DNA of 5,630 nucleotides from Nitriliruptoraceae bacterium (GTDB lineage: Bacteria > Actinomycetota > Nitriliruptoria > Nitriliruptorales > Nitriliruptoraceae). The position numbers were made by a program, and so were the translations under genes. Where the stretch lies: contig SLLJ01000324.1 of assembly GCA_007134165.1 (NCBI GenBank), positions 1 through 5,630 on the forward strand, in the 5' to 3' direction. Of this stretch, positions 1-5,377 are shown one piece after another. The notes below the pieces were generated by a model that was not told where the DNA came from, ran no database searches, and saw nothing but the letters and a program-made list of their open reading frames with translations. Numbering within the stretch: the first letter of the stretch is position 1; every line of letters starts with the position of its first letter.

Positions 1-210
1 ACCACCAGCACCACGTCCAGAGCCGACACCCGAGCCACCACCAGCACCACGTCCAGAGCCGACACCCGAGCCACCACCAGCACCACGTCCAGAGCCGACA
101 CCCGAGCCACCACCAGGACCACGTCCAGAGCCGACACCCGAGCCACCGCCAGCACCACGTCCAGAGCCGACACCCGAGCCACCGCCGGCACCACCACGGG
201 CACCCGAGCC
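1..210 (+). repeat. 36-bp in-frame tandem repeat, five units plus a degenerate sixth
   Basis: Units start at 1, 37, 73, 109 and 145. Units 1-3 are identical. Unit 4 has one change (gca to gga, Ala to Gly) and unit 5 one silent change (cca to ccg). A sixth, shortened copy (181-210) has diverged. The period is 12 codons, so changes in copy number would keep the frame. The array may continue left of the window. Confidence 0.95.
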
Positions 211-691
211 GGAGCACCGCCCCGATGCGGATCGCCGCTCGAACGCCGCTGAGTTCGCCTGGCTGCGCCTCGAGAGCCCGCCGCTCGCCGCCAGCGAGCC
301 AACTGCCGAGCAATCAGCGTTCGAACCGGCCCCTGACCCGCCAATCCACCCCCGTCCGGCTGAGTCCGGGGCAGACCTGCCCCGGCATCCTGACCGCCAC
401 AGGCTGCCCGACGAGCCGGCGCCAGAGGAGCCGGATGCTCCCGACGAGCCGGCACCCGCAGAACCGGACGCCCCCGCCTCCTCGCCGCCGACGCGCGAGG
501 ACGGCCGTAGCTCGGATTCCGACGTCAGCGAGTTCCTCCGGGAGCTGAGCCGACTGTCGTCCGACCAGTCCGAAGATCGACCCACCGGAACGAGCCAGCC
601 GTCTGGCCAAGCACGCGAAACGCCCCGGGACGGCGGCGGAGACGAGCGCGGTGGGCAACGTCGGCGCCGCGGGCTGTTCGGCCGCGGCTGA
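2..691 (+). CDS. Proline-rich, likely disordered protein (5'-truncated by window edge)
   Basis: The reading frame enters from the left edge and ends at TGA 689-691, giving 229 visible residues with no start codon in view. The first 60 residues are five copies of the 12-residue unit PPAPRPEPTPEP (one copy has Gly for Ala), followed by a sixth degenerate copy. The rest is rich in Pro, Glu, Asp, Ala and Ser, with a short possible helix (SEFLRELSRL) about 55 residues from the end and a basic C-terminus, RRRRGLFGRG. I see no catalytic motif or membrane segment. Third codon positions after the repeats are mostly G/C, which supports this frame; inside the repeats they are less so, as expected for a recently expanded low-complexity block. 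It could be the C-terminal tail of an envelope, cell-division or signalling protein whose folded domain lies upstream. That is inference only, and I do not recognise the family. It converges on ppa with an 18-bp gap. Confidence 0.72.
   Translation, partial: PPAPRPEPTPEPPPAPRPEPTPEPPPAPRPEPTPEPPPGPRPEPTPEPPPAPRPEPTPEPPPAPPRAPEPEHRPDADRRSNAAEFAWLRLESPPLAASEPTAEQSAFEPAPDPPIHPRPAESGADLPRHPDRHRLPDEPAPEEPDAPDEPAPAEPDAPASSPPTREDGRSSDSDVSEFLRELSRLSSDQSEDRPTGTSQPSGQARETPRDGGGDERGGQRRRRGLFGRG
666..688. terminator. Stem-loop at the 3' end of the proline-rich gene
   Basis: A perfect 7-bp inverted repeat, GCCGCGG (666-672) and CCGCGGC (682-688), with a 9-nt loop. It ends one base before the final base-pairs of the stop codon region (TGA 689-691) and faces the end of ppa. 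There is no T-tract on either side, so it would be an atypical terminator. In such GC-rich sequence a 7-bp stem can occur by chance. Confidence 0.25.
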
Positions 692-709
692 ACCCCAGGC
701 CCTGCCGGA

Positions 710-1222
710 TCAGGTCGGGTACTCGCAGGTCTCCTGAGGCCCGGGGTACCGCTGCTGAGCCTCCTCGATGACCCGCAGGGCGTCATCGCGCGAACGCCAG
801 CCCCGCACGTCGACGAGCTTCTGCTCGAGGTCCTTGTAGATGGCGAAGAAGTGCGAGATCTCGTCGAGCAGATGATCGGGTACATCGCCGAGGAAGCGCA
901 GATGCCGCCAGCGCGGATCGTGGTCGGCGACCGTGAGGATCTTCTCGTCGGGCCCCTTGTCGTCGCTCATGTCGAGCATGCCGAGCACCCGGGCACGGAT
1001 CGTGCAGCCCGGGAACGTCGGCTCACCGAGCATCACGATCGCATCGAGATGGTCACCATCGAGCGCGAGCGTGTCGGGGATGAAGCCGTAGTCGCCGGGG
1101 TAGCGCACCGCGGTGAACAGCATGCGGTCGAGGTGGAAGGCTTGACGTTCGAAGTCCCACTCGAACTTGTTGCGTGAGCCCATCGGGACCTCGACGAACA
1201 CCGGGATCGTCTCGTCACTCAC
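710..1222 (-). CDS. ppa: Inorganic pyrophosphatase, family I
   Basis: Hydrolyses pyrophosphate to two phosphates in the cytosol, pulling nucleic acid, protein and cell-wall precursor synthesis forward. At 170 residues it has the length of prokaryotic family I enzymes. The known active-site set is visible: E11, K19, E21, R33, Y41, Y45, the metal ligands D55, D57, D60, D87 and D92, then K94 and Y129-K130 in HFFAIYKDLE. The signature reads DGDHLDA; His58 stands where the family pattern has Pro or Glu. The GTG start (1220-1222) is chosen because AGGAGG lies 7 nt upstream on the minus strand. The N-terminus MSDETIPVFVEVPMG fits the family, whose VxIEIPxG strand lies close to the start. A TAGGGT hexamer (minus strand, 1271-1276) could be a -10 box, but I see no matching -35. 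The bcp gene diverges upstream. Ends at TGA (710-712). Confidence 0.96.
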   Translation of the reverse strand: MSDETIPVFVEVPMGSRNKFEWDFERQAFHLDRMLFTAVRYPGDYGFIPDTLALDGDHLDAIVMLGEPTFPGCTIRARVLGMLDMSDDKGPDEKILTVADHDPRWRHLRFLGDVPDHLLDEISHFFAIYKDLEQKLVDVRGWRSRDDALRVIEEAQQRYPGPQETCEYPT

Positions 1223-1229
1223 GGCGTGT

Positions 1230-1235
1230 CCTCCT
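1230..1235 (-). promoter_or_regulatory. Shine-Dalgarno sequence of ppa
   Basis: AGGAGG read on the minus strand, 7 nt from the GTG at 1220-1222. It fixes the start of ppa at that GTG. Confidence 0.85.
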
Positions 1236-1355
1236 GCGGCCGCCCACCGGTCGACGGCTGCTCCGCGTCCACCCTAACGCACACCGGCCGGCCGTACGGC
1301 GCGCACCAACCACGGGGCCGACCGGCTCCGAAACCTTGCCGCCCACCCGCGACCT

Positions 1356-1360
1356 GGAGG
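1356..1360 (+). promoter_or_regulatory. Shine-Dalgarno sequence of bcp
   Basis: GGAGG, 6 nt before the ATG at 1367. It decides between this start and the earlier in-frame GTG at 1226. Confidence 0.8.
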
Positions 1361-1366
1361 TCCGCC

Positions 1367-1837
1367 ATGCTGGAGATCGGTCAACCCGCCCCGCCCTTTG
1401 CCCTGCCCGACCAAGACGGCACCGAGGTCAGCCTCGCCGACCTGGCCGGCCAGCCGGTCGTCCTCTACTTCTACCCGCGTGACGACACCTCGGGCTGTAC
1501 CACCCAGGCCTGCGGCATCCGCGACCAGTGGTCGGAGTTCGAGGCGGCCGGTGCCGCGGTGCTCGGCGTCTCGCCCGATCCGGTCGAGAGCCACGCGAAG
1601 TTCGCCGCGAAGCACGACCTGCCACACCGCCTGCTCGCCGACCCCGACCGCACCGTGATCGAGCCCTACGGCGCCTGGGGGATGAAGAAGATGTACGGCA
1701 AGGAGTACGAGGGCGTGATCCGCTCCTCGGTACTCATCGCACCAGACGGCACCATCGCCGCGCACTGGCCCAAGGTCCAGCCCAAGAAGCACGCCGATCA
1801 GGTGCTGGCCGCCATCGCCGAACTCGGCACCGACTGA
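1367..1837 (+). CDS. bcp: Thiol peroxidase, Bcp/PrxQ-type peroxiredoxin
   Basis: Reduces hydrogen peroxide and organic hydroperoxides in the cytosol, with electrons normally supplied by thioredoxin. The 156-residue protein has the AhpC/TSA fold pattern throughout. The peroxidatic site PRDDTSGC (residues 37-44) contains P37, T41 and Cys44. A second cysteine, Cys49 (GCTTQAC), lies five residues later, the spacing seen in atypical two-Cys members such as E. coli Bcp. The conserved active-site Arg is R119 in GVIRSSVLI. The ATG at 1367-1369 is chosen because GGAGG lies 6 nt upstream and the peroxiredoxin fold begins at once (MLEIGQPAPPFALPDQDG). The frame is open back to a GTG at 1226, but that extension has no family-like sequence and runs into the ppa ribosome binding site. 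It is divergent from ppa (144-bp gap) and converges on ygfZ. Confidence 0.95.
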   Translation: MLEIGQPAPPFALPDQDGTEVSLADLAGQPVVLYFYPRDDTSGCTTQACGIRDQWSEFEAAGAAVLGVSPDPVESHAKFAAKHDLPHRLLADPDRTVIEPYGAWGMKKMYGKEYEGVIRSSVLIAPDGTIAAHWPKVQPKKHADQVLAAIAELGTD

Positions 1838-1841
1838 CCGC

Positions 1842-1860
1842 CGCGTGGGCATTCCCCGCG
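1842..1860. terminator. Hairpin in the 23-bp gap between convergent bcp and ygfZ
   Basis: CGCG-t-GGG (1842-1849) pairs with CCCCGCG (1854-1860) around a CATT loop: seven base pairs with one bulged T. It fills the space between the bcp stop (1835-1837) and the ygfZ stop (1861-1863), so it could terminate transcription from both sides. There is no T-tract, which is common for suspected actinobacterial terminators. Confidence 0.42.
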
Positions 1861-2853
1861 CTACCGGTCCCGTCGGTCCCGCCGGCGCGCGACCGACGGA
1901 TCGTGCCCCGGCGGCCAGTCCTCCCCCCCAACGAGGGCTGCCACCTCGATGTTGCCGTCATCCCCGAATCGCTGGCCCACCTCAGCGTCTCCAGGCACGA
2001 ACGCCAACGCCCGGCTGCCGTCGGCCAGAGCCGTGGTGACCGTGACCCGTCGCCGACCACTGCCGGCCTGCCAGCCCTGCGCAAGGGTGCCGGCGGGGGC
2101 GGTGATGGCCGCCAACCGACGCCGAGGACGGCCCAGCATCCACATCCGGGCAACCGCCTCCTGACCGGGGTAGCAGCCCTTGGCCAGGTGGACGTGCGAG
2201 GTGAGCAGCCCCAGCTCCTCCGGGAGGTGCGGGGCGGTCACCTCCACACCCCAGGCGGGGATTCCGTCGTTGATTCGCCACGCGTCGAGGTCGGTCGCGC
2301 TGCCCTGCCGGGCACCGACGTCGAGCAGTACGGCGACGACCTCGTCGAGCGCGTGCGCCGGTCCGACGATGTCGATGCTGCCCCCGTCACGCCCGATGAC
2401 GAACAGCCGGTCACCCGCCGGGCGGACCGTGCCCGGTCGGGTCGCGAGATTGGCCGCCTCGGCGACCTTCGCCGCTTCGGACCCCCGCAGCGCCACCCCC
2501 ACGTCGTCGGTGAGCGAGAAGCGGACATCGAGCAGGAAGGTCCGCCCCCCGAGCACCTCGACGACGGTGTCGGCGACCGTCCCATCGGGGGTCAGCAACG
2601 CCAGCCGGTCGGCGAGCACGGCGACGTCGAACATGGCCAGTGGGGCACCGTGCTGGTCGAGGTAGAGGCTGCCGTGCACGCTCCCGGCCGAGACGTCGGC
2701 CAGTGACTGGGTGGTGACGTCGTCGAGGTAGCGCAGGCGGTCTGCGCCGGTCACATCGACGCGACGGACCGGAGTGCGCACCATCACCGCCCCGTCGACG
2801 CCCGCTGCGGGCGCACGGACGTGGTCGGGGCGGACGGGGACCGGGTCGCTCAC
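1861..2853 (-). CDS. ygfZ: YgfZ-type folate-binding protein (GcvT-like), Fe-S cluster maintenance
   Basis: Belongs to the YgfZ/IBA57 branch of the aminomethyltransferase (GcvT) fold. Family members bind folate and help build or repair certain Fe-S enzymes in the cytosol. The 330-residue protein carries the family signature KGCYPGQE at residues 225-232, with the conserved Cys227, followed by VARMWMLGRPRRRLA. Before it is the typical WRINDGIPAWGVEV segment (192-205), and the N-terminal half has the GcvT-like VDVTGADRLRYLDDVTTQSL (32-51). GTG 2851-2853 is chosen because GAGGTGA lies just upstream on the minus strand; a TTG at 2901 in the same frame lacks such a site. The last residues are Arg/Asp-rich (RRRDRRDR). 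It is divergent from the GIDE-like gene (116-bp gap) and converges on bcp. A minus-strand TACCCT (2885-2890) is a weak -10 candidate. Confidence 0.92.
   Translation of the reverse strand: MSDPVPVRPDHVRAPAAGVDGAVMVRTPVRRVDVTGADRLRYLDDVTTQSLADVSAGSVHGSLYLDQHGAPLAMFDVAVLADRLALLTPDGTVADTVVEVLGGRTFLLDVRFSLTDDVGVALRGSEAAKVAEAANLATRPGTVRPAGDRLFVIGRDGGSIDIVGPAHALDEVVAVLLDVGARQGSATDLDAWRINDGIPAWGVEVTAPHLPEELGLLTSHVHLAKGCYPGQEAVARMWMLGRPRRRLAAITAPAGTLAQGWQAGSGRRRVTVTTALADGSRALAFVPGDAEVGQRFGDDGNIEVAALVGGEDWPPGHDPSVARRRDRRDR
1870..1899. terminator. Perfect 9-bp stem-loop inside the 3' end of ygfZ
   Basis: CCGTCGGTC (1870-1878) and GACCGACGG (1891-1899) form a perfect 9-bp stem with a 12-nt loop. It overlaps the codons of the Arg/Asp-rich C-terminus of ygfZ. 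Together with the hairpin at 1842-1860 it may form a two-part bidirectional terminator. Part of the symmetry could come from the RRRDRRDR coding repeat. Confidence 0.35.
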
Positions 2854-2857
2854 GGTG

Positions 2858-2864
2858 TCACCTC
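2858..2864 (-). promoter_or_regulatory. Shine-Dalgarno sequence of ygfZ
   Basis: GAGGTGA read on the minus strand; its GAGG core ends 7 nt before the GTG at 2853-2851. It supports this start over the TTG 48 nt further upstream. Confidence 0.75.
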
Positions 2865-2914
2865 GAAGGTCGTCGGCGGGCTCGAGGGTACGACCCCACA
2901 ACCGGAGTCTGCTC

Positions 2915-2923
2915 TGGGATACT
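2915..2923 (+). promoter_or_regulatory. Possible extended -10 promoter of the GIDE-like gene
   Basis: TGGGATACT matches an extended -10 (TGn followed by a GATACT hexamer). It lies in the 116-bp divergent gap, about 46 nt before the GTG at 2970. I see no recognisable -35, which is not unusual with an extended -10. Confidence 0.3.
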
Positions 2924-2957
2924 CCCGGCAGGGCCGGCGCCGCGCGAGCGTCGGCAC

Positions 2958-2963
2958 GGAAAG
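2958..2963 (+). promoter_or_regulatory. Ribosome binding site of the GIDE-like gene
   Basis: GGAAAG, 6 nt before the GTG at 2970. It is a weaker match than the sites of ppa, bcp and ygfZ, but correctly spaced. Confidence 0.55.
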
Positions 2964-2969
2964 CAAGAC

Positions 2970-3662
2970 GTGCAGTTCGCGACCGTCCTTTGGATCCTCA
3001 CCCTGGTGCTGGTGGTGTTCACCGGCATCGCCGCGTTCCTACGCGCCCGGCTCGCGGGCACGCCGGTGGTCACCCCCGGTACGGCGGCGCCCGGCGATCA
3101 GCGAGTGATCGTCGGGGGCGTGGCCCGCCCGATCGACGGCACACGGCCGGGTCCGGTGTCCGGCGAGCCGGTGCTGATGGCGATCGCCACCCGGGTGGAG
3201 GAGATCCGGGAGCGTGACCGCGAGAACCGCACCCAGACCCGGCGCCACACGACGCCCGCCGGCCGGGTCGACACCCGCATCGCGCTGGTCGACGAACAAC
3301 CCCCGCATGCGTGGGTGGCGCTCGACTCGACGTTGGTGACCAGCCTGACCGCCACGACACGCACGATCAAAGACCCCGGCCTCGGGATGCAGTTCTCGGT
3401 TGGCGCGGTGTCCTTCGGCACCGGCGGCAACGTGCACTTCGAAGAACAGTGCGTGCGCGACGGCGACCGGCTGTGGGCGTCCGGCACCCTCGAGCAGGCG
3501 CCCGACGGCAACCTCGCCTTCACCGGACGGGTGACGGCCTCCGACCGCTCGCCCGAGCGCCAACTCAAGGGCCGGACCCAGGCGGTGGTCGGCTTCGGCG
3601 TCATCACCGTGCTGCTCGCCATCGCCGCCGCGCTGGCCAGCGCCGGCGTGTTCGGCGGCTGA
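2970..3662 (+). CDS. Two-TM membrane protein with GIDE-like domain, no RING
   Basis: The 230-residue protein has a hydrophobic segment at each end (about residues 5-24 and 205-228) around a soluble middle part. That middle resembles the GIDE domain of the MUL1/MULAN family: a VGGVARPIDG strand (48-57), a PVSGEPVLMAIATRVEE segment (62-78), a polar insert rich in Arg/Thr (79-100), then FEEQCVRDGDRLWASGTLE (157-175) and a D-G-N-L-x-F strand. In MUL1 the order is TM-GIDE-TM-RING. Here the protein stops after the second TM and has one cysteine (C161), so it cannot bind zinc as a RING does. Bacterial GIDE-like proteins have no established function. GTG 2970-2972 is chosen because GGAAAG lies 6 nt upstream and the first TM starts directly after it. 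Divergent from ygfZ. The family call rests on pattern recognition; the two-TM architecture is directly visible. Confidence 0.6.
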   Translation: MQFATVLWILTLVLVVFTGIAAFLRARLAGTPVVTPGTAAPGDQRVIVGGVARPIDGTRPGPVSGEPVLMAIATRVEEIRERDRENRTQTRRHTTPAGRVDTRIALVDEQPPHAWVALDSTLVTSLTATTRTIKDPGLGMQFSVGAVSFGTGGNVHFEEQCVRDGDRLWASGTLEQAPDGNLAFTGRVTASDRSPERQLKGRTQAVVGFGVITVLLAIAAALASAGVFGG

Positions 3663-3667
3663 GCGCC

Positions 3668-3793
3668 GCGCCGGACCGGCCAGCAAGAACGCGCCGGACC
3701 GGCCAGCAAGTAGGCGTCGGACCGGCGACCGAGCGTGCGTCGAGCCGGCGACCCAGCGTGCGTCGAGCCGGCGAGCGAGCGTGCGTCGAGCCG
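3668..3793. repeat. 23-bp tandem repeat array, five units plus a partial sixth
   Basis: Units begin at 3668, 3691, 3714, 3737 and 3760, with an 11-bp partial unit at 3783. Units 1 and 2 share their first 20 bases and differ only in the last three. Units 3-5 differ from each other at a few positions. Units 1-2 (ending ccagcaag plus three bases) and units 3-5 (ending in gagcgt or cagcgt) form two sub-types joined in one register. The array begins 6 bp after the GIDE-like stop codon. A period of 23 is not a multiple of three, so it is non-coding. Confidence 0.88.
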
Positions 3794-3815
3794 TTCAACG
3801 GCAAGTCGAGCGACG

Positions 3816-3820
3816 AGAGG
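3816..3820 (+). promoter_or_regulatory. Ribosome binding site relic of the DUF418 gene
   Basis: AGAGG, 7 nt before an ATC codon (3828-3830) that lies in the DUF418 frame. The spacing is what an ATG start would need, so ATC is best read as a mutated ATG. The nearest accepted in-frame start downstream is TTG 3843-3845, 22 nt from this site and too far away. Confidence 0.5.
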
Positions 3821-3827
3821 ACGATCG

Positions 3828-5144
3828 ATCACACACGACGGCTTGCCCACCGAGGACCACTCGCACACCTCGGGCGCACCGCTGACTCCCACCGCCCCGA
3901 GCCGACGTGAGCCGGTGCTCGACCTGCTGCGCGGCGCGGCACTGCTCGGCATCACGCTGGTCAACGTGCAGTTGATGGCCGGACCGGCGGTGTTCGCGCT
4001 GTTCGCCGGCGATCCGCTGCCGGATGCCGGACCGGGCGCGGGGTTCGTACGGGGTGCGATCAACCTGCTGGCGACCGGCAAGTTCGTGTCGTCCTTCTCG
4101 ATCCTCTTCGGCCTGGGCGCGGCGATGATCGCGCTGCGGGCGGTGGAGGCCGGCGCGCATCCGGGCCGGCTGCTGGCCCGCCGCTACGGCCTGCTCGCGG
4201 TGCTGGGCCTGGCCCACATGGTGCTGCTGTTCCCCGGCGACGTGCTGTTCATCTACGGATTCTCGGGCTTCGTGCTGCTCGCCTTCCTGCGAGTTCGTGC
4301 CCGCACCGCTCTGATCCGGGCCGCAGGCCTGATCTTGCTCTCCACCCTGGCCTTCGCCGGCGCGACGACCGCACAGGCCGTCCTGGACGCCTCCCCTGAC
4401 CCGGCCTGGATGGCCGAGGTGGCGGCTCGCGAGGCCGCCGCGCTCAAGGCCTACGCCGCCGGATCGCTGCCGGGAATCCTCGCGACCAACGCCTTCCTGG
4501 CCCTGTGGATCCAACTCGATCAACTGGTGGCGCTGCCGTGGTTCCTGGGACTGTTCCTGCTCGGGCTGGCCGCGACCCGGTCCGGAATGGTCGCCGACCT
4601 CGCCGGCCACCGGCCACGGCTGGTCCGGCTCACGCAGGTGTGCCTCCCCCTGGGCCTGGTGCTCAACCTGCCGCAGGTCGTTGCCTCCCCCGAGACGATG
4701 TCGACCGGAGAGCTCTCGCCGGTCATAGCGGTACTGGGGGCAGCGGCCTAGACCCTGGGCGCGCCGGTGCTGGCCGTGGGGTACCTGGCGGGGCTGGCCG
4801 TGCGGGGCCTGGACCGTGGGGTGGACCACGGTCTGCGTCGCCGTCTGGTGGCGCTTGGCAGCATCGCCCTGACCGGGTATCTCGCCCAGAGCGCGCTGGC
4901 CCTGCTGGTCTTCGGCGGGTTGCGGCTCTACGGGCGGCTGGGGGCGCTGGGCGAACTCGTCGTGGTCGCCGGGATCTGGACGGTGCTGCTCATCGCCGCC
5001 CCGTGGTGGACGTCGAGGTACCGCTTCGGACCAGTCGAGTGAGTCTGGCGCAGCCTGACCTACGGCCAGCGCCCGCCGCTGCGTCGAGCGCCGAGCGCCG
5101 CTGCGCCGGGCGCCGAGCGCTGCGAACCGAGGCAGCCGAGCTAG
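3828..5144 (+). pseudogene. DUF418 (YeiB-like) membrane protein gene with two in-frame stops and a lost start
   Basis: One continuous frame carries the features of a DUF418 polytopic membrane protein of unknown function. Counting from the ATC at 3828: the N-terminal LDLLRGAALLGITLVN (31-46), SFSILFGLG (89-97), RRYGLLAVLGLAHMVLLFPGD (starting 118), several further hydrophobic helices, then ALTGYLAQS and a C-terminal RYRFGPVE. TAG at 4749-4751 (codon 308) cuts the frame inside the C-terminal domain, yet family-like sequence resumes at once (TLGAPVLAVGY). TGA at 5040-5042 (codon 405) falls where the family has Trp in GPxEWxWR, and the frame continues VWRSLTYGQRPPL. The next stop is TAG 5142-5144; the original end was probably near 5080-5144. 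No frameshift is seen. An in-frame GTG at 3735 opens a longer frame, but it lies in the 23-bp array without a ribosome binding site. Readthrough or sequencing error are alternatives, yet three lesions favour decay. A truncated 307-residue product would lack the conserved C-terminus. Confidence 0.8.
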
Positions 5145-5377
5145 CCGGCCCAGCCGAGGCAACCGAGCCGCAACCGCGCCAGCCGCGCTAGCCGGCCCAG
5201 CCGAGCCAGCCGCGCTAGCCGGCCCAGCCGAGCCAACCGCGCCAGCCGCGCCGCAACCGCGCCAGCCGCGCTAGCCGGCCCATTCGAGCCAGCCGAGCCA
5301 ACCGCGCCGCAACCGCGCCGCGAACCGCACCAACCGCCGCGCGCCGCGAACCGAGCCAGCCGCGCCTCAACCGCGCG
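5125..5377. repeat. Degenerate 9-bp tandem repeat array, about 26 units
   Basis: The stretch can be cut into about 26 units of consensus A(A/G)CCG(A/C)GCC. They start at 5125, 5134, 5143, 5152 and 5161; then 5172 to 5244 in steps of nine; 5255 to 5300 in steps of nine; and 5311, 5323, 5332, 5349, 5358 and 5369. Short insertions of 2-3 nt (mostly gc or gcg), and one of 8 nt at 5341, break the register. Higher-order copies exist: the 27-bp block at 5187 recurs at 5214, and a perfect 33-bp stretch (5167-5199) recurs at 5250-5282. The top strand is almost free of T. The frame-breaking insertions and the frequent ctag make a protein product unlikely. Confidence 0.85.

Noticed and set aside
1..252. 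Alternative frame through the 36-bp repeats (starting at base 1) with more G/C at third positions
   Set aside because: It hits TGA at 250-252 directly after the repeats. The frame starting at base 2 stays open to 691 and ends with a plausible basic tail.
1226..1366. N-terminal extension of bcp from the GTG at 1226
   Set aside because: There is no ribosome binding site in the right sense and no peroxiredoxin-like residues. GGAGG 6 nt before the ATG at 1367 and a standard family N-terminus favour the shorter form.
1528..2706. 392-codon plus-strand open frame
   Set aside because: It runs out of phase through bcp and antisense through ygfZ, both of which carry diagnostic motifs. Its own translation is Arg/Pro-rich with no recognisable domain.
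2854..2901. Longer ygfZ from the TTG at 2901
   Set aside because: GTG at 2853 has GAGGTGA correctly spaced; TTG is rarer and the extra 16 residues are not family-like.
3735..3827. GTG at 3735 as the real start of the DUF418 gene
   Set aside because: It lies within the 23-bp non-coding array, lacks a ribosome binding site, and its translation is only repeat sequence.
4767..5042. Separate small membrane-protein gene (91 codons)
   Set aside because: It is in the same frame as the upstream DUF418 sequence and supplies exactly the missing C-terminal part, so it is the tail of the interrupted gene and not an independent one.
3795..5162. 455-codon open frame on the minus strand across the DUF418 region
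   Set aside because: It is antisense to a clear DUF418 membrane protein, has a Gln/Arg/Gly-rich composition typical of the antisense of GC-rich coding sequence, and shows no family pattern. It is long only because the sense gene has G/C-ended codons.
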